Source: Telopea speciosissima (Eukaryota > Streptophyta > Magnoliopsida > Proteales > Proteaceae). From it: a stretch of DNA of 64,000 nt. A program made the translations under genes and the position numbers. Where the stretch lies: contig NC_057920.1 of the NCBI RefSeq assembly GCF_018873765.1, forward strand, positions 11,669,307 to 11,733,306. The letters are read 5' to 3'. Shown here piece after piece: positions 34,247 through 46,664 of this stretch; within the stretch, counting starts at the first letter, position 1, and every line of letters begins with the position of its first letter. A model generated the notes under the pieces. That model saw nothing but the letters and a program-made list of their open reading frames with translations. It did not search any database and was not told the DNA's origin.

Positions 34247-34579
34247 CTAGGAAGGAGGAGGTTGTTCAGATTCTTTTACTCCAAGTGGGTTGCTCCTACA
34301 ACCAAAATCACTGCAGAGCACGGGTTGCAGCAGCAGGTTCCTTAGACTATCATCCCTTGTAATTCTTGAACATTGCACGCTTTTGTAAATATTGTCCATG
34401 GATCCCAGTGTTGAATTCCCACCCAAGAGTTGTAAAATGGATCCAAGAGGGAAATTAAGTAAGCTGAAGAGAAAGTCAACCATGTCTTCCCCGGTTTCAG
34501 CATATAATGACTTACTCATCATTATCTTCAAAGGCATACCTCCTGCAGACCTCAAGGAAGACTGAAACGCATCTCCCAT
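34247..34579 (-). pseudogene. DUF674 gene fragment
   Basis: The minus-strand frame reads SLYAETGEDMVDFLFSLL, PLGSILQLLGGN and LGSMDNIYKSV, the signature of the plant DUF674 family (normally LYAEAGKDFVDFLFSLL...GSMGNLY.S). Only this part of the family is present, about 110 codons. It ends in elements-specific sequence. The family's function is unknown. It lies inside the Pack-type element and is most likely a captured fragment. Confidence 0.75.
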
Positions 34580-34618
34580 CTCAAATTTTAAACCTTCATC
34601 AGATGTAAATCCTTGTTA

Positions 34619-34735
34619 ATTGATCAGGAAAAAATGGTGGAACCGGCAGTGAATGGGACCAAGTACATAGTGAATGAGACGAAGGAAGCCGGAGTACGTC
34701 AGGTGGTGATGGCGTCATCGATCGGGGCGGTTGGG
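34619..34735 (+). pseudogene. Cinnamoyl-CoA reductase-like fragment
   Basis: EKMVEPAVNGTKYIVN, then EAGVRQVVMASSIGAVGV, corresponds to the CCR/DFR family stretch MVEPAV.GT...AAAEA.VRRVVFTSSIGAV, which ends in the catalytic-Ser strand of the short-chain dehydrogenase fold. After SIGAV the frame runs into the Glu-rich inverted arm. It is about 35 codons, far too short to work. Confidence 0.75.
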
Positions 34736-35062
34736 GTTGCAGAGGAGGAAGAAGAAGAAAGAGAAGGAGCAGGAGAAGGGACAGTGATGGGATGGGAGTT
34801 TTTTACAATTACCACCTCAAAAGGGCATTTTGGTCCTAGAAAATCCGTGACAACGGCACAGTATCACTACTAACCCCCTCCGTTACGGGTCTGTAATGGT
34901 GGGGGTCACTTAGTGATTAGTATGCAACAGGGGAGGGTAACAGTTGTTTGAAAGTTTTTGGGGGGGATAATAATAAATATTAAAGATTTTGGGGTGGTAA
35001 TTGTAAAAAACCCAATGAATTTTATATGTAGGAATAGGATTTTATAATGTGTAATTGAGGTG

Positions 35063-35786
35063 TTGTGCGTGTAGTACTTCTATTCTCCTTCTCTGCTCCG
35101 TTCACCATGATCCTTGGAACCGTCGATGACATACCGACGATGCCGACGACGATGACGATGAACCCACCCCTTTTTCCACGGTTCATCATCGCCTCGCCTT
35201 TTCCGTTTTCTTTGTTTGTCTGTTAGCAGGTGTTGCTGACCCAAGTGCTGGTGGTACTGAGTTTATCGTCGACTCAGAAACTCCAGTCGCCGTTCAACCT
35301 TCACCATACCTCTCCTGTCGCCGGACGAATCTCCACTCGCCAATCCAACAGATCCTTGCAGATTTGTTCGAAAGTAGGCTGTGGCAAGCTCCACTCGTCG
35401 ATCTAGCAGCACTTTGTCTCTCTAGCAAGTCTATTTGAAAGTAGACGTATTGTGGTAGCGTGTCAACACGCGTGGGAAGTCTGATGTTTTTGGTCTGTTT
35501 GGCACGTATGGGGCCCCCTCTATTGGCACGTATGTGCATGCGCTTATCTTTAACTGTCTACAATTTTTTTCTCTAAGAATATGGTTGTATTACATCCCCT
35601 ACTCTGGATGACCCACTCAATGGCATGTGAGACCGAGTCAATTTTCACTCCTTAGTTTTGGATACCGTATATCCATACCTTGTGCTTATCATGCTCTCTA
35701 TCTATCTTATGTATTTTGTTTTCCTTTGTTTGACGTTGGGCGCGCATGAATGAATACCCTTCTTTTCTATCCAAAAAAAAAAGGTG
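35063..35786 (+). mobile_element. L1-like retroposon, 14-bp TSD
   Basis: A 724-bp insertion between perfect GTGTAATTGAGGTG (35049-35062 and 35787-35800). It ends CTTTTCTATCC, then ten A and GGTG, the usual 3' end of plant L1 LINEs. No reverse transcriptase remains; it is 5'-truncated or chimeric. GATGACG-type repeats at 35120-35160 are its only notable content. Confidence 0.75.
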
Positions 35787-37756
35787 GTGTAATTGAGGTG
35801 GGAAAAGTAAAATATGCTCTTGTTTAAACCTATTACACATTAAACAAAATTTATTCTTTTCACATTCTAGTAAAATTAGTGTCTATTTGTCATTTTTCAA
35901 ATTCTTATATTTCTTTTATAAATGACTAAATACATATTATATTATAATATTTAATGTTTAAGTATTATATTCAAATAGTTTTGACTTACAAAAGAGCAAT
36001 TGTGATCTCAAAACAAGAGCAATAAAAAAAAATGGTAATTTAAGAATTTTATATAACAATCTTGGAGAAAATTTTCCTTCACCACACAATCCTAGGGTTC
36101 ACAAACCCCTGGATAGAGTTTTAGCATGTTCTCAAAAATACCCTTCTGCGTGCATTCGAAGACCCGTGGTGAATGGATTCCCATTCAATTCACCGTGGTT
36201 GAAAGAAAACTCGGTCCAATAATATTCTTGTATGTACTGTTAAATTTTAAGAAATAGGTTTTTGGTTCAAAAGGGGGAATTATGTTCGATCAAAGTGTAT
36301 CAAACTGTCTCATAGATAGCTGCCCCTTGGACAAGGCATACATTAACCCTGGTTATACAATTCAAAGTTCTTATTCAACGATATGAATATATGATCCTCC
36401 TTGTATGAGAGTTTTCTTCAATTGTTATAGTCTTGTTCCTTGACTTCTCAACCATTTTTTAGAGCTTTAATTTGTCACTGTAAAATCCTAACAAGAGGAC
36501 AGAGGAGTCTAAAACCTAGAATATAATGCTTAAGATATAACTGGAGTCTTCTTAAAACACACTCTTCCATTGCTACTGATACCCTCGTATAAATTTAGCA
36601 GACTTTAAGCAATCTTCGTAGATGCACACATAAATGGTGCCCTTGGTTGTATATTGAAGTTGAAACATTTGAAGAAAGACAAATCCCAACTCCCTTCTCT
36701 TTTTCTACTTGTATAATTGTATAAGATTTCTATGACTTAAGGTGAACAAGTCATTGAAGCTAGCATAGCATCCATAATAAGTGACTGCCTCTTAAGGCAT
36801 GGTCATTATATTATTATTCTGCAAATAAGAAAAGTCAACCTTTTTATAAAACTTTTGTGTTGATTGTTAAGCAAATTTTCATGAATATTCTTGAACTAAG
36901 AAATGGACAATCCATTTGATAGACAATATTGGTAGATATGAAATGCAAAAGTCTGCACTCTTCGTCATGCAAACAGCAAAATGAATTCAATTTGATTAAT
37001 GTGGTTTCCAAAATATGTTGATTCAATTGGATCTTAAGTTCATAAGAACATGGAACTTTATTTTATATAACTTTTAAAAAGAAAGGAGGATTGTGAGAGT
37101 ACAAGAGAAGAAAAACAGGAGAAGCAAGAGGTTTCTCATAATTTTATTTGGGGGAGGGGTGGGTGTGTGTTGGGGGGGGGGGGGGTAGAAGAAGGATAAG
37201 GGCATATGTTGTTTTTCTAAGTTCTCTTTCTATATGAACTTTGAGGTTAGGTCAAACATGTTCTTCTAAGTTCTCTCTCTGTATGAACTTTGAAGTTAGG
37301 TGTTGTGGTATACAAGATACTTAGAAAATAAATAGAGTTGAAAAATGGAATATTGAGTAAGAATTGGACTGATTTTTTTAATAAAAAAATTCTAAATTTC
37401 TAAATGATAATGGGTAGCCAAGATTCAAACCTCGGAACTAGTAGGCCAAAGAAAATAATACAACAATAAGGTAGAAGAGTGAACAGACTAAATGCACTTT
37501 CACAAAACAAATTCAAACTGAACCTTTTCACAACTAAACAGAGTTGCAGCACAGGTTCTACAAAGTAAATTATACAATACAGGAAAACACATTATTTTAA
37601 AGAACAGACTGCAAAAACCAAAAGACAAAAAAAAAACCTAAAATATCCAGAAAAATTTAGTACAAGCCCATATTCATCCCTTTTATTTGTTGAAGTTCTT
37701 TTGACCATTTGCCCTGTTTGCCCCCCCCCCCCCCCAGGATTCAGACAAGTTAGTTG
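35787..37756. repeat. NRG1-A 3' flank, duplicated block
   Basis: Paralogous to 14742-14899 plus 22088-25110, and to 56765-57625. No gene. An extra segment at about 36058-36225 is absent from the other copies; its ends (GAGAAAATTTTCCTTCACCAC and inverted GAGTTTTCTTTCAACCAC) look like a diverged MITE. G-runs lie at 37150-37186 and a C-run at 37721-37736. Confidence 0.65.
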
Positions 37757-40700
37757 TCAAATATCAACCCCTAGCCAACCCAAGTCGTGGTCCTTTTTAA
37801 GCACAGTTATTTTTAGACTAGATGATAGAGGTTCCCAAAGCCTAGCTGTGTCTTCATCACAGATCACTTCCTTTAAATGAACAAGATTCACGGCTGAAGG
37901 TGGCAATTCACTTAATTCTATGCAACCTCTCATGTCAAGCTTCTTCAAACAATGTAACTCACCCATCCCGTAAGGCAGCATTTTTAAGTTGCAACAATCC
38001 GATATATCCAGGAACCTCAGCTTCTGGAGTCCTTTTATTGAGTCTGGTAACTTAGGTAATCCAGTACATGCATGCAGCCTTAACAACTCTAAATCTGCTA
38101 TACATCCAATTCTCTCAGGTAGTGCAGATAAGTTATCACAGTTAGTAATGCTAAGTGTCTGTAAATTGATAATATCGCAAATCCAAGGAGGCAATTCCAC
38201 CAGATTATGGCAGTAATCAATGTTGATCTCAACAAGATTAGGTAACATGTAGGAGGCGTTGACGGTGCATTTCATCAAAGCTTGCCGAAAATCACACATA
38301 ACTAAAGATATCTTCTGCAAATTCATCAATGGCATTGTGAATTCATGAAGGGAAGGAATCAAAACTTTTTCTAACCTGATCCTCTTTAGATTAGCCAATT
38401 CACGAAGTGTCACCAAATTGCTTGGCTTGGCATGGGTCCGCCCTCGGTTTACAACAATAAGAACCTTTAGATTCCTCATCTTTTCCATGAATGGGGGTAA
38501 GGCGTAGTTACCTCCAGAGAAATTCAGAATCAGCACCTCAACTTCGGGAAGTTGCAAGTCATACCAGCTTTCTGGACACATTTCACCTGCAAGATTCAGC
38601 CTATTACTTATGATGCAGAGAAAAAGGGAAAATTAAAACTCAAGAAACAATACAACAGTTTAGCATGTTAGGATGAATGTGAGGAAACCTGTGCAGACAG
38701 AAACAAGACGGGCATCAAGGTGGGGGTTCTCTTTATTTCTCCAGCTCTCAGGAAGGCCTTTTTCTCTTTTGTCCATGACAAGTCTCTTACTCTGCTGCTG
38801 CCGGCTCTGGTATACAGCCAGGTCTCTGAGCAGATCATGCTGGGTAACAAATAGCTCATTGAAGCTAGCATCAATGTCTGTTGCAATTTTCCTGATGAAA
38901 ATGAATTTACCGCTTATAGATATATGTTGATCATAGTAGACAGGTATTGTAAACGCTGTCCAATCCATTATTTGAAGAGTATAACAGTGAGACATTTAGG
39001 AAACCAACAACGCAATACAACTGTTCGTTTATGGGGTTCAGATCATTTATTGGGATTGAGATTTAGTTAGTTGTAGAATGTCAATACAGATAAACGATTC
39101 ACTGGTTCTTCTGAAAGGGGATATAAGGGATATAAGTGTTTATTGCATCCTTGCAGCAGTTCACCGGGTCAATCTAACAATCAACAGAACATGAGGTTGG
39201 ATCTGACTTCAGATAAACGGGGATCATGCTAAGACAGTGGTTTTCTTTTCTATTAGGTTTGTCAATTGCTTAGTCTACCTTACTTAATAAAACTTGCTAT
39301 GCAGAACAGGGTTAGAATATCAACAGAAAATTGGAAACAACAGCCATCTTGGTAATCAACTTAGCCATAGAAAAAAAATCGGTTTCAATTAGAGCAACAA
39401 ATACATGCAATGGAATTTAATTACTGATTAGAAAGATAAAAGTAACACATATACCTGCTTCCAACCAAATTAACAAGATTTCGAGAAGCAAGTTCGAGAA
39501 GAATGACAAAGGCATCATCTTCATCTTCTAGTTCATGGAGCTCGCACCAAATATCGATCAGAACAGAGGCAGGGATCCTTTTGTCTTCAGGAAAGGAACC
39601 CAAGTCTAGAAAACACTCTAGAACTGTATCATCCAAGGAATCCAAACTTGTTGCAAGACATTCCCGCAATTTCTCATCAAAATCAAGAATGGAGGAACCT
39701 TTTAACAGTTTAGTAGCCATGTTTCTCCATTTCACCGCGGGCTGCAGGGACAGCGATTTGGTAATCACCTTTATGGCGAGGGGGAAACCATCGCAGCATC
39801 TTACTATCTGCAGTTTAACACCATCAAGTAGAATTAGTCACATAGTTCAGGAGGGACTGTAAGAATGATAACATAAGAATTCAGATAAACAAGTTAAAAT
39901 GCTCACTTTTTTACCTAATCTGGATGGGGAAGTATGAAAAGCAACAAACTTGGACCCACCGATGGCACAACTTTGTCCGCATTGGTAGGTGGGCCTCACG
40001 ACTTTAAAACCCGTCATGCCAAGTAAGGAAGCCATAGCATATATGCGCATTCCATGGCACATCCCCAAGCGATGTGGGATTTTCCATGGTTCTACATCCA
40101 CGCTCCCAACTACGGATATATTCTCGACAGTCAAACCCATCCCTAGCTCTGATACCAATAAAATGCCATGAACCCGGCCCCCCACCAATGGCATGGTATT
40201 GTCCGCTTTGGCAGGTGGGCCTTACGGCTCTAAAACGTGTCATGTCAAGGAGACCATAGCATATATGTGCATTGCATAACACATCCCCCAGGTGATGTAG
40301 GATATTCCATGGTTCCACATCCATGCTTCCACTGCGGATATATTCCCAACAGTCAAATCCATCTCTGGCTTTAATACCAATGAAATGCCACAAACCCGGC
40401 CGCAATAATGGCAAGATATTGTCTCCTTTGGCAAGTGGGGCTCACGACTTTAAAATGCGTCATGTCAAGTAAGGAGGTCATAGCATATATGCGCATTCTA
40501 TGGCACATCCCCAGGCGATGTGGGATTTTCCGTGGTTATACATCCACGCTTCCACTACGGATATATTCTTGACAATCAAACCCATCCTTGGCTCTGATAC
40601 CAATGAAGTGCAATGAACCCGGCCCCACTAATGGCATGATATTGTCCGCTTTAGCAGATGGGCCTCACGGCTTTAAAACACACCATGCCAAGTAAGGAGG

Positions 40701-43049
40701 TCATAGTATATATGTGCATTCCATGGCACATCCCTAGACGATTTAACACTGAAATGTGTAGTAGGATAAACTTAGAACTAGATCCCTCTTGTACTGTGTT
40801 TTAACTTATCTATCGAAATCCTAACCTGAAACATTTACCTTATTTTTCCCAATGGTAAACATAGATTCAAACTCATTGTAGCAAAGACTTACATGATCAT
40901 ACAAATAGTAAATTCACGCTACTCTGTAAAAGGTTGAATGATGCATCCTTATTTGACCTATAGCTCTTCAGATTCTTGGGCATTTGACTTATAAACATGA
41001 AAATGGATGACCTTGCTGTCTTTCATCTTCCATAATACATGGACCAATTAGCCTAGACTTATAGATATGCATGTGATCAAAACTTCTCAGCTTTTTAAGG
41101 AATTCTTTTCTTTATGGTTAAGAGATGGATTACATTTGATCATCAAAGCATACAATTGTTCGTGGTGAATTGTTCTTTTATCACTTTTCCCTAATTCTTT
41201 AATCTTCTACAATAGGTCTTAGATTGCCTCACGTCAATTACTTTTTATACTTTTATGTGAGAAACTTTCTGTATGACATATCATAAAGCCAAGTGTAGTT
41301 TTTGAATTTGGTATTTTGTGGTTTTATAGAGTTATAATTTTATGTGCATATGGAGATATTAATCTAAACAAGGATGCATAATATACAAGCAAGTGGTTGG
41401 ATGATAGACAAAGCACCTCATTTTGAAGATCCTCATCTGGCTCATAGTGGTTATTCCCATCTAGAGACAATGCTGTTTGCTTAAAGAGTTTCATGGAATC
41501 TTGGTGACTCAGTGTTTTCAAAAGATATTTGGAATGATGTTCAGAATTATATATTTTGAATGCTTCTCTTGATGTAACCAACAACTTATATCCTTTTGTT
41601 CTAGAGAAAAACTTCTCAATAATTGATTCGTTCCAAACATCATCTAGAACCAACAATAGTGGCTTTGATTTTCTCTCCTCCAGAATGTAATGAAATTGCT
41701 TTATTGCATTTTCTTCACTCAGGCCGGATGGAGGCACCCCTCCACTAATCTCTTCAAGTAGTCTCTGTAGGATCTCTAAGGTAGGCGAGGGTGTGCCCTT
41801 GGCTGTGGCCGTTCTTGAAACAGTAACAAAGAATATGTTACCCTTGAATGCACCTGTACCAAACAGAGCATAAGAAAGTTTAAATTGTTTCTATTTATAA
41901 AACCAAAAAAAAGGGGTAAAACAAGGGGGTGAGGAAGACCTTGGTGTACATGGGCATGGGGCAATTCAGTTTAGTCTGTCACAATTCACTTTGAGATAAC
42001 ATTTTGATAGGGTTGGCAATTAAAAGATGAGGAAATTGAGATGGGATTCTATGGATAATTTCAACTTCAAAAGGCTAATATATGAGTTTCCTTTCTTCCA
42101 AGGATGAGTTCGGTTGGCAAGAAAAGAAATGTTGCTAATTATGACGGTCAGATAAACATCATTTGGGTTACAAAGTGTTGCAAGCTTGCAAGACTAGTTT
42201 TTTGTGGTCAGTGACATCGACAAAGAAGAAAGAACAGAGTTTGTGCAAGGTTAGTAGGAAATGATGTTCTTCCTCTGTCAGATGGCGTTCCAACCATTTC
42301 ATTTTTATGAACAAAGAAAAGTTCTAGATCCAATTGAAAGTTAACAGCAGAAAGTAGGCGACAGAGAAGTCAATCAGAAGAAGGGCAGGGAAAAAAAAAA
42401 CCCTTTTTGGAGTTCATTTCTTACCTCTAACTTCTTCATCTCGGCAAAGCATGGCAGCTAAAGTCGACTTCCCACATCCCCCAGGAGCACATAGTCCAAG
42501 CACGGAAACATTTTCTTTAAATAATTCAGTCTTCAATTCTCTGAGAGCTATACCGAATCCAACAACACGATCTGGAAGTAAAGGAACCGCACACAAACCC
42601 TTGCTAACAGTCTGTACCTGTTGTTGCAGACTCAATCCGTCCACCTTCCTTCCCAATTGTTGGATGTCGCACAGAAGCTGTTTGTTGTCACGCCAGATTT
42701 CGACCTGCAACTCCCGCTGGCAGAAACTAAGAATAGCTTCATCCAAATTGATAAGCCTACTGGAGTAACGAATCTTCAAGTAAAGGTTCCAAGACGGGAC
42801 CTTGCAACACTTCAAGATAAGATCTTCTCCTTTCTTCAACTTACCCTTCAATTTCTCGACCCCCTTCCGCTTACGATCATTCAACTCTAAATCCATTATC
42901 CTTGCTTCCTCAAACAGAGGAACCACATGTTCGAGAGTACCTTGAAGCCGTTCAAGATCTTCTCTAAAATTAGCAGCCTTTTCCTTCCAAACTAATATGA
43001 TACGCAAAACTTCTCCAGCGACGGCACCCAAGATGATTCCGTCCGCCAT
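37757..43049 (-). CDS. NRG1-like: NRG1-like helper NLR, copy A (815 aa)
   Basis: RPW8-type helper NLR of the NRG1 clade (At5g66900-like wording). NRG1 proteins act with EDS1-SAG101 below TIR-type sensors and form calcium channels. Exons: 43049-42425, 41853-41417, 39807-39455, 38891-38689 and 38586-37757; phases match. I chose the ATG of MADGIILG because all three paralogs align there; an upstream ATG at 43070 would add seven residues. Acidic D3 and E13 present. P-loop APGGCGKST 188-196, kinase-2 LLLVLDDVW 274-282, GFPLA 361-365, CFLDLGSFPEDKR, QHD 489-491. LRR from about 545, ending DLGWLGVDI. Motifs are intact. The 1.6 kb second intron is unusually large because of a tandem repeat. A TATA-like TTATAAATAAA lies near 43176-43186. 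Exon 2 uses a weak donor GAG|GTGCTT, shared by all copies. Confidence 0.92.
39940..40745. repeat. Tandem array of about 223-bp units in NRG1-A intron 2
   Basis: The marker TCCGC(A/T)TTGG is found at 39976, 40202, 40422 (as TCTCCTTTGG) and 40645, spacings of 226, 220 and 223. Each unit also has ATGTGGGATTTTCC-like, GATATATTC and GGCTTTAAAAC-like words. About 3.5 copies. NRG1-B and -C introns lack it. The wording (TGTCCGCTTTGG...GGCTCACGGCTTTAAAACG) is that of a widespread angiosperm dispersed repeat. Confidence 0.85.
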
Positions 43050-44450
43050 TTTGATGTTTCTCACTTTCAAAGATTTCTCCCTCTTAACTCAAGAAGTTGG
43101 AATTGGCAAGCAACAGGGGGTGAGTTGCAGAGATGGTATCTGCTAGAACCCTAACCTGCTCCTTATACTTTTTTTTTATTTATAATTAAGGGGTAATTTC
43201 TAGGAAAGTTGGAGGAAGAATTGCTCTGAAGCAGTTGTCTTCTTACTCCATTGACTGACCAGATATTTGGTTCTTTGCTTTAGTCCTTTCTTATTATCCG
43301 TTTGATGAAAATCTATTGGTAAAGTTCAACGAAACTTCCTCTTCCTATTAAATATGACTTTTGTGTTACTCAAGGACCCGAGTCTCGCATACGTTACGTT
43401 CTAGGGTTAATTGCTGCTGCTTTCAAAAGTCTCCAGGGAGAGTATGAGGAAGGTATGCACACAGATCGTCTACGGCGCAGCTGGCCGTAGTGGGTTGTGC
43501 GGCGTAGACTGGACCCGTGCATAATAACTATTTTACCTCCGCTCAGGCAAGGCGTGCGCATTAGAGGATTTGGATCTACCAAATTACTCATTCCTCCTAA
43601 AATAGAAAATCCCGCAATGACCCCTGTAAAAAATCCTAAATACCGCTTATTGGATCAAGTTTCCATAACTACCCCTCCTTCGTCAGAAACTAGGAGGCAA
43701 TGAGTCTCCTCCTTCGTCAGAAACTACAAGGCAATGAGGCATTCTAAACAGGACGGGTGTCAGTGGACCAAGTTGGGCCGCGTTTTTTAAAAACCCAGTC
43801 CAGGGCCCAGATCCAGCGCTGTTGGGCTCAACCCAACCCAGCCCAGACCTAATTGACTCTGATTGGACTGAGAAGTAGCACATGTAGTGATGTAGATAAT
43901 AAATATTTATATTTTACTTATTATATACACATATAAGGTTTGATTGGTACCAGATTCAACCCTAGACTTAAACCAGACCAGGCTCTATTTCGAGACTGAA
44001 AATCACAACCCAAGCCCACCCACCTAACGGGCTGAAAAGCTCAGCCTGACCTGACTCTGTCCGGACTTTATTAACACCCCCAGTCCATTCCCGTTTAAAG
44101 CACATTCTCCCGAGCCAATCTCTACGGAACGCCAAAAATTGGACCAATTTGCAAAGAAGTTAAGTTCTCCAACGAAAGCCCGTATGCGTACAGGTTTGTT
44201 GCTTTCTTTATAGGCGACTTGTCCTCCTCTACTCTTTCCAATCTTTCGATGTGGGATTAAAAGTCTCTCTGTTTTATGCTTTTCTCTTGTTCTTGAGGGG
44301 CCAGGTCTTTTTCAGTTTTTCTAGATGATGGGTAAAAGGAATTTGTGGGTTTCAAATTGAAGAATAAAGTACGAGAGAAAGAAGAAGAACTACAACTAAT
44401 TAACTGCATCTGTCTTCATAACCTCTCATAATGCGGGAGGCCTGCACGAC
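43050..44450. other. NRG1-A upstream region
   Basis: Promoter and intergenic DNA. A TATA-like TTATAAATAAA lies on the minus strand at about 43176-43186. A 35-bp direct duplication (TCCTCCTTCGTCAGAAACTA) occurs at about 43675 and 43710. About 43758-44090 is rich in GGGTT/AACCC words, with GGGTGTCAGT at one end and inverted GGGTGTTAAT at the other, probably a degenerate hAT-like element. No gene. Confidence 0.45.
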
Positions 44451-44561
44451 GGCCTATTAGCTCAGTGGTAGAATGCGAACCTGATAATTGCTTCGGTGTG
44501 CCTGAGCTGTGAGGGCTCTCAGGCTCTCAGCCACATGGATAGTTCAAAGTGCTCATCAGCG
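44451..44561 (+). pseudogene. Plastid trnI-GAU fragment (NUPT)
   Basis: 44451-44487 is the 5' exon of plastid tRNA-Ile(GAU): GGCCTATTAGCTCAGTGGTA, ending CCTGATAA. It is followed directly by the start of its group II intron (TTGC..CG.TGTGCCTG.GCTGTGAGGGCTCTC, CCACATGGATAGTTCAA.GTGCTCATC). It carries a few substitutions and an 8-9 bp duplication (GGCTCTCA) near 44520. The 3' exon is absent. This is a small old transfer of plastid rRNA-operon spacer DNA to the nucleus. Confidence 0.9.
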
Positions 44562-46664
44562 GTTGTGAAATCCATCCATCCTTGTCTCTCTCTTCCACTA
44601 CCCATTCCCTCTTTGCCCAAATCCTCCACCAAACAGGGTTGGGCCCAAAAGGAATTAAAAAAAGAAAAAGAAAATTAGTTCCCTAAATACAGAGTCACAA
44701 TGAATCCACAATTCCAAATTTCACTCAGCAAAGAAACAAATGACGTTGGTTTATTCATTTTAAAAATTGTGAACTCAATTTTCAATGCCTTCCCTGTTCC
44801 CAATTCACTTCTAACCTCTCTCATTCTACCGGGAGGTCTTGAGTTCAAGTCTCGTAGTTCACCCCTTCCCTTCCCCCATAAAATAAGATAAAGTAAGACC
44901 GATGAAAAAAAAATCAATGACGGCAAAAGTACTCGGGACTAATTAAATCTACCATTTCTTTATGGAAGCTCTCGCCGATTCCCCTACTGCCGACATGGAT
45001 TTGGATTTAGGAATAAAGCTGAATGATGCGACTAGAGGGGAAGTAATGGGGTTGATTCTCATCGATATGGAAGAGAGCCTCTGACAGAATCTTGCTCTGG
45101 TCGATGCCCCTGTGCGCATTCCCATCGTCCCCCGCAGTGGAGCAGGGGCCACATGACCGAGCAACATTCTTCTTCCTTATTTTTTATTAGGGGCAATTTC
45201 TTAGATCTACAAGATAAAAACAAAAACAAAAAAAAAAAAGAATTTCAAAACAAGCAAGATTAAAAGACAAAGTTAAGCCTTTGGCATTAACCTCTAATTT
45301 GTTTCAGACCTATACCTCTACATCCCTGTCCTATTCCCAGTCCCTAATCTGCTGCCTACAACCTCACTTTCTCCTATTCTGTTTCATACCCTTTCTCATC
45401 GGCTTTACTACAGCCTGAATATCTTAAGTGTGTTTCATTCCCTGGTTTAAGATCTTGTTCTGGGATTGATTGAAGCTTTCAAATCTGTCCTACATTACTT
45501 TGAATAATGGAGGAATGAAGAGATATCACCATTTGGTATTTCAGCCAGAGATTTCCAGAGATATTTGAACTTCAATCTTCAAACTGTTGATGAAGGTTGA
45601 TAGGACTGGTTAAGGAACATCAACAGCACCTCAAAAGGTCTTCAAAGTTGGTCTTGATTGTCTCTCACAGAACACAGATCAGAGTATTGAATAGAAATAG
45701 AAGACAAAATAAAATAGAAGAAGGGATAGGAATAGGGGGAATGGTCTCTCACCCATAGCCTCTCACAGCACTCTCATTGCACAAAGCAAATTTTCATTCA
45801 TCTAAATTGTTGAGAGAGCTCTATGGCTCATACAATTTTATAGAGTTGCTGAAATACAGAATTAGAAAGTAATGGAAAAGGAAACTCCAAGAAGCCTCTT
45901 ACAAGAGAATATTGAGGCTTGTACACCAAATAATCTAAGTAAGACTTAACTAAGTAAAATGAAATAAAAATAGAAAGTAAACAAAAATAGAAATAAATAG
46001 TAACTAACTAAATCAGCAATAAAATCTCCCTTCTCTTGCTATCTTCAATGGGGGCTCAAAGAATCTCAAATATTCCTTGAACTTCCTTCTCCATGCAAGA
46101 CGTATGGGCCCATGCCACAGTAATTCGAGTACTGTTCACATAAACAGTAACTTTTTCCTGAATTTTATTTTGTTCTTTTTTTTTTCCTTTATGCTCAATC
46201 TACATCAGGTGTAAATGATAATTAGAAATCAATAAAGTTGAGTTGATAATGGAATATTGAATAAGGACAGGACTTTTTTTAAAATAAAAATTTCTAAATG
46301 ATAATGGGTTGCTCGGGATTTGAACCTGGAACTAGTCAGAGAGAAAATTATACAATATGAAGGTACACAAGTATATAGACTTATGCACTCTCTGAACTCA
46401 AGTTCAAACCCAACCTTTTCACAACTAAACAGAGTCACAGCACAGATTCTATTTTATTGTAGTAAACAAAGATGGTGGATATAAATTATGCAACATGGAA
46501 AAACACATTATTCAAGGGAAAAGACTCCAATAGACAAAAGCGTAAAAACAAAAATATCCAGAAAAACATGGCCCAAGCCCATATTCATTCCTCTTATTGA
46601 TTGAAGTTCCCCTTTTGACCATTTCTCCACAGTCTGCCCCTCCAGGATTCAGTCAAATTAGTGG
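44562..46664. other. Intergenic between NRG1-B and the plastid fragment
   Basis: No convincing gene. From about 46200 the sequence is the paralogous 3' flank of the NRG1 unit (TTGATAATGGAATATTGAATAAGGA, also near 37345 and 57640). About 45650-46160 looks like a dispersed repeat with CT-rich ends, but I could not define boundaries. A GTTCAAGTCTCG box-B-like word at about 44851 is not enough for a SINE call. Confidence 0.35.

Larger units (their letters stand above)
33825..35013. mobile_element. Pack-type element with gene fragments (MULE-like)
   Basis: Inverted arms of about 130 bp: 33829-33960 and 34734-34862. Shared wording includes GTTGTCAC.GATTTTCTAGGAC and TGATGGGATGGG (inverted). The right end continues to 35013, where GGTAATTGTAAAAAACCC suggests a terminus reading GGGTTTTTTACAATTACC inward. 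The left end is cut off at the Copia-2 junction. The interior carries a DUF674 fragment on the minus strand and a cinnamoyl-CoA-reductase fragment on the plus strand. Superfamily assignment is inferred from the long arms and gene capture. Confidence 0.65.

Noticed and set aside
37380-37450. tRNA-like sequence (GGATTCAAACCTCGGAACTAG-type) near each NRG1 3' end
   Set aside because: Box-B-like wording only; no acceptor stem pairing or anticodon arm could be formed.
44451-44524. Functional nuclear tRNA gene
   Set aside because: Only the 5' exon of plastid trnI-GAU is present, followed by its intron start; there is no 3' half.
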